64,000 bases of DNA from CAKRPJ01 sp934376955 (GTDB lineage Bacteria; Bacillota; Clostridia; Lachnospirales; Lachnospiraceae): the NCBI GenBank assembly GCA_934376955.1, contig CAKRPJ010000008.1, positions 1 to 64,000 on the forward strand, written 5' to 3'. The notes beneath the pieces were generated by a model. It saw only the letters and a list, made by a program, of their open reading frames with translations, was not told where the DNA came from and did not search any database. Below are positions 51,208 through 58,222 of the stretch, piece by piece. A program made the translations under genes and the position numbers. Position 1 is the stretch's first letter; each line of letters starts with the position of its first letter.

Positions 51208-52107
51208 ATGGAAACAATGGACGATTTCAAGGCGGAGTTAGAGGCTTCCCTTAAAAAGATACGTGTTGGTGATGTTGTTACAGGTACAGTGCTTGATGTT
51301 ACTGAGGATGCGGTGATCGTGGATCTGAAATCCTATGCAGACGGAGTGATCCGCAAAGAGGAGCTGAGTGAGGATCCCGACTTTAATATGAAGGAAGCAA
51401 TCCATCCCGGCGATGAGATCACAGCTACGGTTATGGCAACGAACGACGGAGAGGGAAATATGGTTCTGTCCCAAAAGGAAGCAAATGCGGTTCTGGCATG
51501 GGATAAGCTTAAAAAGCTGATGGATGACCGCACCGTCGTGAAGGTAAAGATAAACGAAGTCGTAAACGGCGGAGCAGTCGCATATCTGGAGGGCGTCCGC
51601 GGCTTTATTCCGGCTTCCCGCCTGTCCGATGAATACGTAGAGGATCTGAAGGAATGGGACGGAAAGACCATCGAGGTCACCGTTATCAATGTCGATGAGG
51701 AGGGACACCGTCTTGTGCTTTCCGGTCGTGAGGTAGCCCGCGAAAAGAAGCAGGAGGAGAAAAACCGCCAGATCGAAAAGTGTGAGGTGGGGGCTGTTAT
51801 GAACGGTACCGTAGAATCCCTGATGCCTTATGGTGCGTTTGTGGAGCTTGAAAACGGTCTGACCGGACTTCTCCACATTTCCCAGATCAGCACCCAAAGG
51901 ATCAAGCATCCGGGGGCAGTCTTAAAGGAAGGACAGGAGGTAAAGGTAAAGATCATCGCCGTAGGAGACGGAAAGATCAGCCTCAGCATGAAGGTCCTTG
52001 CCGAGGAAGCGGCAGAAGCAGAATCCCACGATACCTTTGACTACAAAGAGGATGGGCAGGCAAGTACAGGTCTGGCTGCGCTCTTAAAGGGGATCAAACT
52101 GAATTAG
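51208..52107 (+). CDS. S1 RNA-binding domain protein (ribosomal S1-like)
   Basis: A 299-residue protein with three S1 OB-fold domains: residues 20-90 (GDVVTGTVLDVTEDAVIVDLKSYADG), 105-175 (VNGGAVAYLEGVRGFIPASRL) and 193-265 (GAVMNGTVESLMPYGAFVELENGLTGLLHIS). Firmicutes carry such short S1 homologues, which bind mRNA or associate with ribosomes, rather than the six-domain E. coli S1. The tail is acidic. GAAGG lies about 8 bases before the ATG. It appears to be a separate transcription unit. Confidence 0.85.
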   Translation: METMDDFKAELEASLKKIRVGDVVTGTVLDVTEDAVIVDLKSYADGVIRKEELSEDPDFNMKEAIHPGDEITATVMATNDGEGNMVLSQKEANAVLAWDKLKKLMDDRTVVKVKINEVVNGGAVAYLEGVRGFIPASRLSDEYVEDLKEWDGKTIEVTVINVDEEGHRLVLSGREVAREKKQEEKNRQIEKCEVGAVMNGTVESLMPYGAFVELENGLTGLLHISQISTQRIKHPGAVLKEGQEVKVKIIAVGDGKISLSMKVLAEEAAEAESHDTFDYKEDGQASTGLAALLKGIKLN

Positions 52108-52196
52108 ACATATCGGGCAGACATTAAAGGAAACACTTTAGGGAGCAGCAGGGAGGAAATGCTGCTTCCGCCCTGGGCAGAGAGGGGGCAGGAGCT

Positions 52197-52898
52197 ATGA
52201 CAAAAGAGCCAAAATCCTTTGAACAGGTGGATCAATGGAAATCAACAATGTTTTTATACAGTTCAGCATTAAAATCGATCAACACCAAGATCGAGATCCT
52301 GAACAACGAATTTATTCAGCTATACAACTATAATCCCATTGAACATATTACCTCCAGATTAAAGACCCCGCCGAGTATCGTGAAGAAGCTTAAGAATGAC
52401 GGGAAGGAAGTTACCATAGAGAATATGGTGGAGTATCTCAATGATATTGCAGGGATCCGCATCATTTGTTCGTTTATGTCGGATATTTATCCGATCGCGG
52501 ATATGATTGCGAGACAGGCCGATATCACTGTGCTCCATGTTAAGGATTACATCAAATATCCGAAGGCAAACGGCTATAAGAGCTACCACATGGTGGTTAC
52601 GATCCCTGTATACCTGACAGACGGTAAGGTCGATACAAAGGTGGAGATCCAGATCCGGACGATCGCCATGGACTTCTGGGCGTCGTTAGAGCACAAGATC
52701 GCATACAAATTTGAGGGGAATCCGCCGGATTATCTGGAAACAGAATTAAAGGCCTGTGCAGATATGGTGGATATGCTGGATGCCAAGATGTTTTCCCTGA
52801 ATCAGGAGATCATGAAGATCGAAAAGGGAAAAGAAGAAGAACGGGCCCGGAAAAAAGAAGAAGACGAGCGGGCTGCGTCAGGAAGTCCCTGCCCATAA
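52197..52898 (+). CDS. small alarmone synthetase (RelQ-like GTP pyrophosphokinase)
   Basis: A 233-residue single-domain RelA/SpoT synthetase, expected to make (p)ppGpp from ATP and GDP/GTP. Core motifs are DIAGIRIICSF, VKDYIKYPKANGYKSYH (substrate-binding) and KVEIQIRTIAMDFWASLEHKIAYK. There is no hydrolase, TGS or ACT domain, so it is a SAS of the RelQ type. A Lys/Glu-rich tail follows the catalytic domain. AGGAG is 3 bases before the ATG. dtd follows 37 bases later. Confidence 0.9.
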   Translation: MTKEPKSFEQVDQWKSTMFLYSSALKSINTKIEILNNEFIQLYNYNPIEHITSRLKTPPSIVKKLKNDGKEVTIENMVEYLNDIAGIRIICSFMSDIYPIADMIARQADITVLHVKDYIKYPKANGYKSYHMVVTIPVYLTDGKVDTKVEIQIRTIAMDFWASLEHKIAYKFEGNPPDYLETELKACADMVDMLDAKMFSLNQEIMKIEKGKEEERARKKEEDERAASGSPCP

Positions 52899-52935
52899 GC
52901 AGGGCACAGAATAGAACAGAGCGGGGAGGAAGAAA

Positions 52936-53391
52936 ATGAAAGCGGTACTTCAGAGAGTGACTGAGGCATCGGTGCGCGTAGATGGAGAAGTTATCGGCTC
53001 CATCGGAAAGGGATTCTTTATCCTTTTGGGCGTGTCGGATGAGGATGATGAGACAGTGGCAGATAAATTGGCAGATAAGATCTGTAAGCTGAGAATTTTT
53101 GAGGATGAGAACGGAAAGACGAACCTGTCACTGCAGGATGTCGGGGGAGAGCTTCTGGTCGTAAGCCAGTTTACTCTGTATGCGGATTGCAGGAAAGGAA
53201 ACAGACCGAGCTTTATCGGTGCCGGGGCTCCCGCAGAGGCAAACCGCCTGTATGAATATTTTATGGAGCGCTGCAAAACCCATGTGGAGAAGGTAGAGCA
53301 CGGAAAATTCGGTGCGGACATGAAGGTCTCCCTGGTGAATGACGGCCCGTTTACCTTAATGCTGGATAGCAGGGAATTGTTTACGAAATAG
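52936..53391 (+). CDS. dtd: D-aminoacyl-tRNA deacylase
   Basis: A 151-residue DTD that hydrolyses D-aminoacyl-tRNA and Gly-tRNA(Ala), protecting translation. The catalytic signatures SQFTLYADC and NDGPFTLML (the cross-subunit Gly-cisPro motif) are both present. The start follows GGGGAGGAAG. The neighbour before it is a small alarmone synthetase, a frequent arrangement in which a RelA-type gene precedes dtd. Confidence 0.96.
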   Translation: MKAVLQRVTEASVRVDGEVIGSIGKGFFILLGVSDEDDETVADKLADKICKLRIFEDENGKTNLSLQDVGGELLVVSQFTLYADCRKGNRPSFIGAGAPAEANRLYEYFMERCKTHVEKVEHGKFGADMKVSLVNDGPFTLMLDSRELFTK

Positions 53392-53416
53392 GAATAATAG
53401 AAAGGAAGATCGACCA

Positions 53417-54808
53417 ATGAACGGAAAAGAACTGGAAAAGGAGCTTTTATGGGAGGCACCTCACATCGCAAAGGAGGCTCCGGCAGAGAGAGAAGCTGCT
53501 GCAGAGTTTTGTGAGGGCTATAAGGCATTCTTAGATGCCGGAAAGACAGAGCGCGAGTGCGTAAAGACTGCGGTAGAGATGCTGGAGGCAGCAGGCTACC
53601 GGGAATTTGCCCCGAATACCGCTTACCAGGCAGGAGATAAGATCTACTGGAATAACAGAAAGAAAGCCATCGTGGCTGCTACGATCGGTACCGCTGCTCT
53701 TACAGAGGGTATCCGCATGAACGGTGCCCATATCGATTCCCCGAGACTGGATCTGAAGCCGAACCCGCTGTTTGAAAAGCAGGATATCGCATACCTTAAG
53801 CCTCACTATTACGGAGGGATCCGTAAATACCAGTGGGCGGCCATTCCGCTGTCTATGCACGGCGTAGTGGGAACCAAGGACGGCAAGATGATCGAGATCA
53901 ACATCGGTGAAAAAGAAGGCGATCCCCGCTTCTGTATTACCGATCTCCTTCCGCACCTTGCTGCTGAGCAGAACCAGAGAAAGCTGGCAGAGGGCATTAA
54001 GGGTGAGGAGTTAAATATCATCGTAGGCTCCATCCCGTTTTACGAGGAAGACGGAGAGGCGATCAAGACGCCGGTAAAGCTTATGGCAATGAAGCTCTTT
54101 AATGAAATGTATGGAATTACGGAAAAGGACTTCGTAAGAGCAGAGATCGAAGTGGTTCCGGCGTATAACGCAGTGGATATCGGACTGGATCGAAGCCTTG
54201 TCGGAGCTTATGGTCAGGATGACCGTGTCTGCGCCTATACCGCACTGAAGGCTGAGATTGAGACAGCAGCCCCGACTCATACGACTCTTACGATCCTTGC
54301 CGATAAGGAGGAGATCGGATCTGTCGGAACAACAGGCTTAAATTCCGATTTTGTCCTTCACGTTGTAGAGGATCTGTGTCAGTCAGCGGATGCTGACTTA
54401 AAGACGGTTTTAAGAAGCTCCTTATGTCTGTCTTCAGATGTAAATGCTGCCTACGATCCGACATTTTCCTTTGCCTTCGAGGAACACAACTCCAGCCATA
54501 TCAATAAGGGCTGTGTTCTGACAAAATATACCGGAGCAAGAGGAAAATCCGGAAGCAGTGACGCCAGCGCCGAGACCATGACAAAAGTAATTAAGATCAT
54601 GGACGAAAACGGTGTTCACTGGCAAACCGGTGAGTTAGGAGCCGTTGATGTCGGTGGCGGCGGAACGATCGCTCAGTTTGTGGCACATATGGATGTGGAT
54701 GTTGTGGATCTGGGTGTGCCGATCCTTTCCATGCACGCTCCCTTCGAGCTGGCTTCCAAGTTAGATATCTACAATACATACAAGGCCTTCAAGGCATTCT
54801 ATAAATAA
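53417..54808 (+). CDS. M18 family aminopeptidase
   Basis: A 463-residue zinc aminopeptidase of the M18 (aspartyl aminopeptidase) family. Metal ligands are seen in NGAHIDSPRLD, GAYGQDDRVCAY (bridging Asp), ADKEEIGSVGTTG (catalytic and metal Glu), SSDVNAAYDP and the C-terminal PILSMHAPFELASK. It forms a large cytoplasmic oligomer in characterised members and trims acidic or neutral N-terminal residues. GGAAG is about 10 bases before the ATG. Confidence 0.92.
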   Translation: MNGKELEKELLWEAPHIAKEAPAEREAAAEFCEGYKAFLDAGKTERECVKTAVEMLEAAGYREFAPNTAYQAGDKIYWNNRKKAIVAATIGTAALTEGIRMNGAHIDSPRLDLKPNPLFEKQDIAYLKPHYYGGIRKYQWAAIPLSMHGVVGTKDGKMIEINIGEKEGDPRFCITDLLPHLAAEQNQRKLAEGIKGEELNIIVGSIPFYEEDGEAIKTPVKLMAMKLFNEMYGITEKDFVRAEIEVVPAYNAVDIGLDRSLVGAYGQDDRVCAYTALKAEIETAAPTHTTLTILADKEEIGSVGTTGLNSDFVLHVVEDLCQSADADLKTVLRSSLCLSSDVNAAYDPTFSFAFEEHNSSHINKGCVLTKYTGARGKSGSSDASAETMTKVIKIMDENGVHWQTGELGAVDVGGGGTIAQFVAHMDVDVVDLGVPILSMHAPFELASKLDIYNTYKAFKAFYK

Positions 54809-54818
54809 GGATCTTACG

Positions 54819-54846
54819 GGACGGTGCGGCTCTGGCTGTGCCGTCC
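54819..54846 (+). terminator. weak terminator after the M18 gene
   Basis: GGACGG (54819-54824) pairs with CCGTCC (54841-54846), with an imperfect GC-rich inner stem and a poor T-tract. Confidence 0.5.
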
Positions 54847-54946
54847 TGTTAAATTTCTATAAAGTACCTTTTCTTTGTCGGGAGATTATGGTAGAATCAA
54901 CCGGACGAGGTCTAAATGGAAATAAAAAAACGAAAGGGAACAATTC

Positions 54947-56008
54947 ATGAAAAAAAATCTTATAAAAGCAGGACTTGCAGTAATGACAGCAGTAATGGTA
55001 ATGACAGGCTGCAAGAGCAGCGGCAGCAATACAGAAAACGCTAAAACGGAAGCAGACAAAACGGAAGCAGGAAAAACAGAGGCCAGCATCGAGCTGGGAA
55101 ATTATAAGGGCCTGACCCTGACTGCAACAAAGCAGGAGGTGACGGATCTTATGGTGGAGGATGAGCTTAAGCGCCTTAAGGCCCAGTATCCGGCCGTTGT
55201 TTCGGGACGTCCGGCTCGAGAGGGAGATACCGCCAATATCGATTATGTCGGCACAAAGGACGGAGTAGCATTCCAGGGAGGTACCGCAGATGGCTATGAT
55301 CTCGTCCTCGGAAGCCACACCTTTATCGATGGCTTTGAAGACGGTGTGATCGGCATGAGCGCAGGGGAGGAAAAGGATCTGAACCTGAGATTCCCGGATA
55401 ATTACCAAAGTGCAGAGCTGGCCGGAAAGGATGTCGTCTTCCATGTGACATTAAATGCGATCAAAAACGGAGAAGAAACAGAAATTGATGATGCACTTGC
55501 CCAGAGAGTGACCGGAAACGCAGATGCAACTCTTGAGGACCTGAAGGAAGAAGTATATAACGGCCTTGTGAGCATGGAGCTTGGAAACTATATGTCCGAG
55601 GCTGAAAATGAGCTGCTGGAGCAGATCATTGCAGATTCCGATATCGTCTGCGATTCCGAAAAGGTGAATGCCATGTTTGAGCAGTTAAAGAATTACTACA
55701 CCCAAAGCTTCTCCCAGTACGGAGCTGATCTGGAGACCGGGCTTAAATATATGCAGAGCAGTGTTGAGGATCTTAAGAAAATTGCGGAGAATCAGGTAAA
55801 GAAGCAGATGGTGTTAGACGAGATCATCAAGCGTGAGAACATTTCCGCAACGGACGAGCAGAAAGAGGAAACGGCACAAAGATATTACTATTCCAGCGCA
55901 GAGGACATGATCAATAAGAATGGTGAGGACGTGGCAAAGCAGCTGTACCAGAACGAGGCTGCCGTGCAGTATCTGATCCAGAATGCCGTTTTTAACCGAA
56001 TCAAGTAA
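54947..56008 (+). CDS. FKBP-type peptidyl-prolyl isomerase lipoprotein, C-terminus altered by a repeat insertion
   Basis: A 353-residue lipoprotein foldase. The signal peptide ends in MTGC, a Lys/Glu/Thr linker follows, then an FKBP domain of trigger-factor type (about 85-170: GDTANIDYVGTKDGVAFQGG, FIDGFEDGVIGMSAGEEKDL) and a trigger-factor-like helical C-domain (175-345). The last residues NRIK and the stop codon come from the cloverleaf element beginning at 55992. Past the element an in-frame acidic tail remains (56153-56226), so the ancestral protein was about 20 residues longer. The core domains are intact, so activity is probably kept. Confidence 0.88.
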   Translation: MKKNLIKAGLAVMTAVMVMTGCKSSGSNTENAKTEADKTEAGKTEASIELGNYKGLTLTATKQEVTDLMVEDELKRLKAQYPAVVSGRPAREGDTANIDYVGTKDGVAFQGGTADGYDLVLGSHTFIDGFEDGVIGMSAGEEKDLNLRFPDNYQSAELAGKDVVFHVTLNAIKNGEETEIDDALAQRVTGNADATLEDLKEEVYNGLVSMELGNYMSEAENELLEQIIADSDIVCDSEKVNAMFEQLKNYYTQSFSQYGADLETGLKYMQSSVEDLKKIAENQVKKQMVLDEIIKRENISATDEQKEETAQRYYYSSAEDMINKNGEDVAKQLYQNEAAVQYLIQNAVFNRIK

Positions 56009-56152
56009 GTCCCCTGCTTCAATTGCGAAAAGCAATAAGCAGTGGGTGGGGACTTACTTGTATCAGGAGGAGTGCAAGCTCCTTCGGATAAACTGCGGAG
56101 CAGTTATTCGGTTATGAGCAAGTAGCGAAGCGGATTGCGAATATCCGCTTGA
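55992..56152 (+). repeat. cloverleaf element, full copy inserted in the PPIase gene
   Basis: A 161-bp copy with the clearest fold. P1 is TAACCGAAT (55993-56001) with ATTCGGTTA (56106-56114). P2 is CAAGTAAGTCCCC (56002-56014) with GGGGACTTACTTG (56048-56060), containing TGCTT/AAGCA and ATTGC/GCAAT with loop GAAAA. P3 is 56061-56072 with 56079-56090. P4 is AACTGC-GGA-GCAGTT (56091-56105). P1 to P4 follow each other with no spacer. The linker TGAGCAAGTAGCG leads to P5 AAGCGGAT/ATCCGCTT (56128-56150). It has no terminal inverted repeats and no obvious target duplication. Confidence 0.9.
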
Positions 56153-56226
56153 CTGCAGCGGAAGAAACAACGGAGGCTGAAGCTGCGGAGAAGGAAACCA
56201 CCGATAGCGCAACAGAGGCAAAATAA
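56153..56226 (+). pseudogene. severed 3' tail of the PPIase gene
   Basis: A frame rich in Glu, Ala and Thr (AAEETTEAEAAEKETTDS, then ATEAK and TAA) lies directly after the repeat. Deleting 55992-56152 joins it in frame to the PPIase through a TCT codon (NAVS-AAEETTE). Such acidic tails are common on trigger-factor-like proteins of this group. Confidence 0.7.
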
Positions 56227-56328
56227 CGGAAATTGTCGAAAATTGCGTCTGATTTTTCTTCCTTTTTACGAAAGAATGTATTAAAATTATATAATACCGT
56301 AGGATTCGGGAATGAAGGGGGCAAGACG

Positions 56329-56469
56329 ATGGGAAGCAGAGAACGAGTTGCCGCTCTGGAACAGGAGAATCGAAGACTTCGTGCGGAGAATGAAACGCTC
56401 CTGGAGGTAATCACCCAGCTGCGGGTGACGTTAAATCGCCTGATTGACCATTATATTGTCGAAAAGTAA
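56329..56469 (+). CDS. 46-residue coiled-coil protein
   Basis: A 46-residue, highly charged helix with a leucine-zipper-like heptad pattern (ALEQENRRLRAENETLLEVI...), so probably a dimer or a partner-binding helix. ATG 56329 follows GAAGGGGG. A TATAAT (about 56289-56294) and a strong terminator enclose the gene, making it an independent short unit. No known family is recognised. It could regulate or bind a larger coiled-coil partner, but nothing in the sequence says which. Confidence 0.6.
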   Translation: MGSRERVAALEQENRRLRAENETLLEVITQLRVTLNRLIDHYIVEK

Positions 56470-56475
56470 CAAATG

Positions 56476-56533
56476 ACAAAGGATCCGGGCCGGGTTCCGC
56501 AAAAGGGAATCGGGTATCCGGATCCTTTGTTTT
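56476..56533 (+). terminator. terminator of the coiled-coil gene, usable in both directions
   Basis: ACAAAGGATCCGG (56476-56488) pairs with CCGGATCCTTTGT (56518-56530), with an inner GGGTTCC/GGGAATC stem, followed by TTT. It lies between convergent genes. Confidence 0.8.
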
Positions 56534-56560
56534 ATCTGATCGAAGCTCAGACCGGATCGA

Positions 56561-57937
56561 TTATCTTACGATCCCGTTTGTGTCAACGATCCAGATCTTT
56601 CCATCGGCATCCTTAAAATCCTTAAAGCCGCGGCCAAGCTCCGGCTTTTCGGAAGACGTAGAGGAGGTGGTGGCCTTCTGAACCATGCCGGTGGTATTTA
56701 CAAGGTAGGTCGTACCGTTAAGCTCTGCCGGTGCATAGCGAAGTCCGGAGGAAGCTTCGCTTCGTTTTCCGTATACATAGAGTACATTGTCGCGGATTCC
56801 GTGGAAGCCCTGTCCCTTCCGCTCACCGTCGGAATAGAAATACCAGTTTTCGGTTTCTCCGGTATCTTCATTAAAGAGAGCCTGTTTTCCTGTCTTCATG
56901 GCGCCGTCCTCGCCGAAACAGAAGTTGGCGATCTCGCCGTTTTCCAGATGGATCACCGTGCGTCCGGTCTGCATTTCTCCCAGCTCATTGAAGGCATATT
57001 TTTTTGAATTGATGGTAAACAGTGAATTTCCCTTTACTGCCGAATGGATTGCCCTTCCGGCACGGAAGTAGAAGGTTGCAGTCTCATCCGTATCATGGAT
57101 GGAGGGGATTCCTTCTATGATGCGCCAGCCCTCAGCCCGCTTTCCATCTTTTGCATCTCCGTAATACTGATAATCGGAAACGGAAGGAGAAGCGGCTTCC
57201 GTGTCGGTGGCATTGCTTCCTGTGGCAGCGGGAATCGCTTCCTCCCGGTAAAGCTCAGGCATTTTGACCCATCCGGTCTGCATTTTTCCGTCGATAAAGG
57301 TATAGTAGTTGCCGTCGATCTTTTTGTCATACTGGGTCTCCACCATTTTTCCGTCAGGATTGAAATAGTACCAGCTCTCCGATGCACCCGGGTCGGAGGC
57401 ATTGTCCTCCAGCCGGAGCCAGCCCGTTTTCATGGCGCCGTCTGTCTCCTCACCGAGATAGTAGGTGGATCCGTCGATCACGGTCTTTCCGGTCAGCATG
57501 TGCCCGGATCCGTCAAAATAGTACCACTTTTCATTTAAGCGCATCCATTTGGATACAGAGGCTTTGCCGTCTTTTCCGAAATAATACCAGTGAGCGGCAG
57601 GGGCCTCCGGAGAATCCAGCTCCTCCTCATTTCTCAGCCGGATCCATTCATTTTTAACCATTTTTCCGTCAGAGCCCACATAATAATCATCGATCTTTTC
57701 ATTCTTTGTGATCTGTCCGTCTTCTCCGAGGTAATACCAGTCTTCCCCATCCTTTCGCCAGGAATCCGTAGTCAGATAGCCGTCTTCATCATAATAAACG
57801 CGCAGGCCGTCCTCCTCGGTCCAGCCAAACTCACTTCCGTAAACGACCGGGATGGCGGACAGGGCTGCCGCGTTAGGCAAAATCGTCATAAATGCTGCCG
57901 CCGTCAGAACAGATAAGAAACGTGTCTGTTTTTTCAT
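56561..57937 (-). CDS. secreted cell-wall-binding-repeat protein
   Basis: A 458-residue exported protein. The signal peptide is residues 1-35. The rest consists of about twelve degenerate CW_binding_1/choline-binding-type repeats (W/F-YYF-x2-DGKM-xTGW; for example WYYLGEDGQI, WYYFGKDGKA, WYYFDGSGHMLTG, WYYFNPDGKM, CFGEDGAMKTG). No separate catalytic domain is visible, so it may act as a wall-attached adhesin or scaffold. The repeats bind teichoic-acid choline in streptococci, but in clostridia the ligand is often unknown. Ser/Thr-rich spacer segments interrupt the array twice. It ends in a bidirectional terminator shared with the 46-residue gene. Confidence 0.85.
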   Translation of the reverse strand: MKKQTRFLSVLTAAAFMTILPNAAALSAIPVVYGSEFGWTEEDGLRVYYDEDGYLTTDSWRKDGEDWYYLGEDGQITKNEKIDDYYVGSDGKMVKNEWIRLRNEEELDSPEAPAAHWYYFGKDGKASVSKWMRLNEKWYYFDGSGHMLTGKTVIDGSTYYLGEETDGAMKTGWLRLEDNASDPGASESWYYFNPDGKMVETQYDKKIDGNYYTFIDGKMQTGWVKMPELYREEAIPAATGSNATDTEAASPSVSDYQYYGDAKDGKRAEGWRIIEGIPSIHDTDETATFYFRAGRAIHSAVKGNSLFTINSKKYAFNELGEMQTGRTVIHLENGEIANFCFGEDGAMKTGKQALFNEDTGETENWYFYSDGERKGQGFHGIRDNVLYVYGKRSEASSGLRYAPAELNGTTYLVNTTGMVQKATTSSTSSEKPELGRGFKDFKDADGKIWIVDTNGIVR

Positions 57938-57961
57938 TATTTTTTCTCTCCTTTTTTAAAT

Positions 57962-57979
57962 ACCTGTGTTATGACAGGT
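57962..57979. promoter_or_regulatory. short palindrome upstream of the wall-binding protein gene
   Basis: ACCTGT and ACAGGT flank GTTATG, 25 bases before the start of the minus-strand gene. It could be an operator or part of a 5' leader hairpin. Confidence 0.25.
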
Positions 57980-58132
57980 GTGTGTCTTAAATTTACAGGC
58001 TGATTATAGCAGTCTGTCCTCTCAGAAATCCAGTGCAGGTTGCTGGAAGAAATGTAAGGGCCTGACAAAAGGGATATGGCTGTCCCCTTAAGACATAAAA
58101 ACCTCGGCAATCCTGAAATTAAAATGTATGTC

Positions 58133-58161
58133 TGGACTGAAAGGACATGATGTGGTAAAAT
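58133..58161 (+). promoter_or_regulatory. promoter of the surface-glycan cluster
   Basis: -35 TGGACT (58133-58138), 17-base spacer, -10 TAAAAT (58156-58161), 62 bases before the first gene. Confidence 0.5.
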
Positions 58162-58222
58162 GTCTACTATATATACTTGAGATTGGGGAAGGCGCTATGC
58201 GTCAGAGAGGAGTTAATTCAAT

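Noticed and set aside
55992..56152. Cloverleaf element as a tRNA, tmRNA or riboswitch
   Set aside because: Arm lengths, missing T-loop and anticodon arm and the 13-bp P2 helix do not fit tRNA. The same sequence occurs in unrelated contexts, both upstream and downstream of genes and in both orientations, unlike a cis-regulatory riboswitch.
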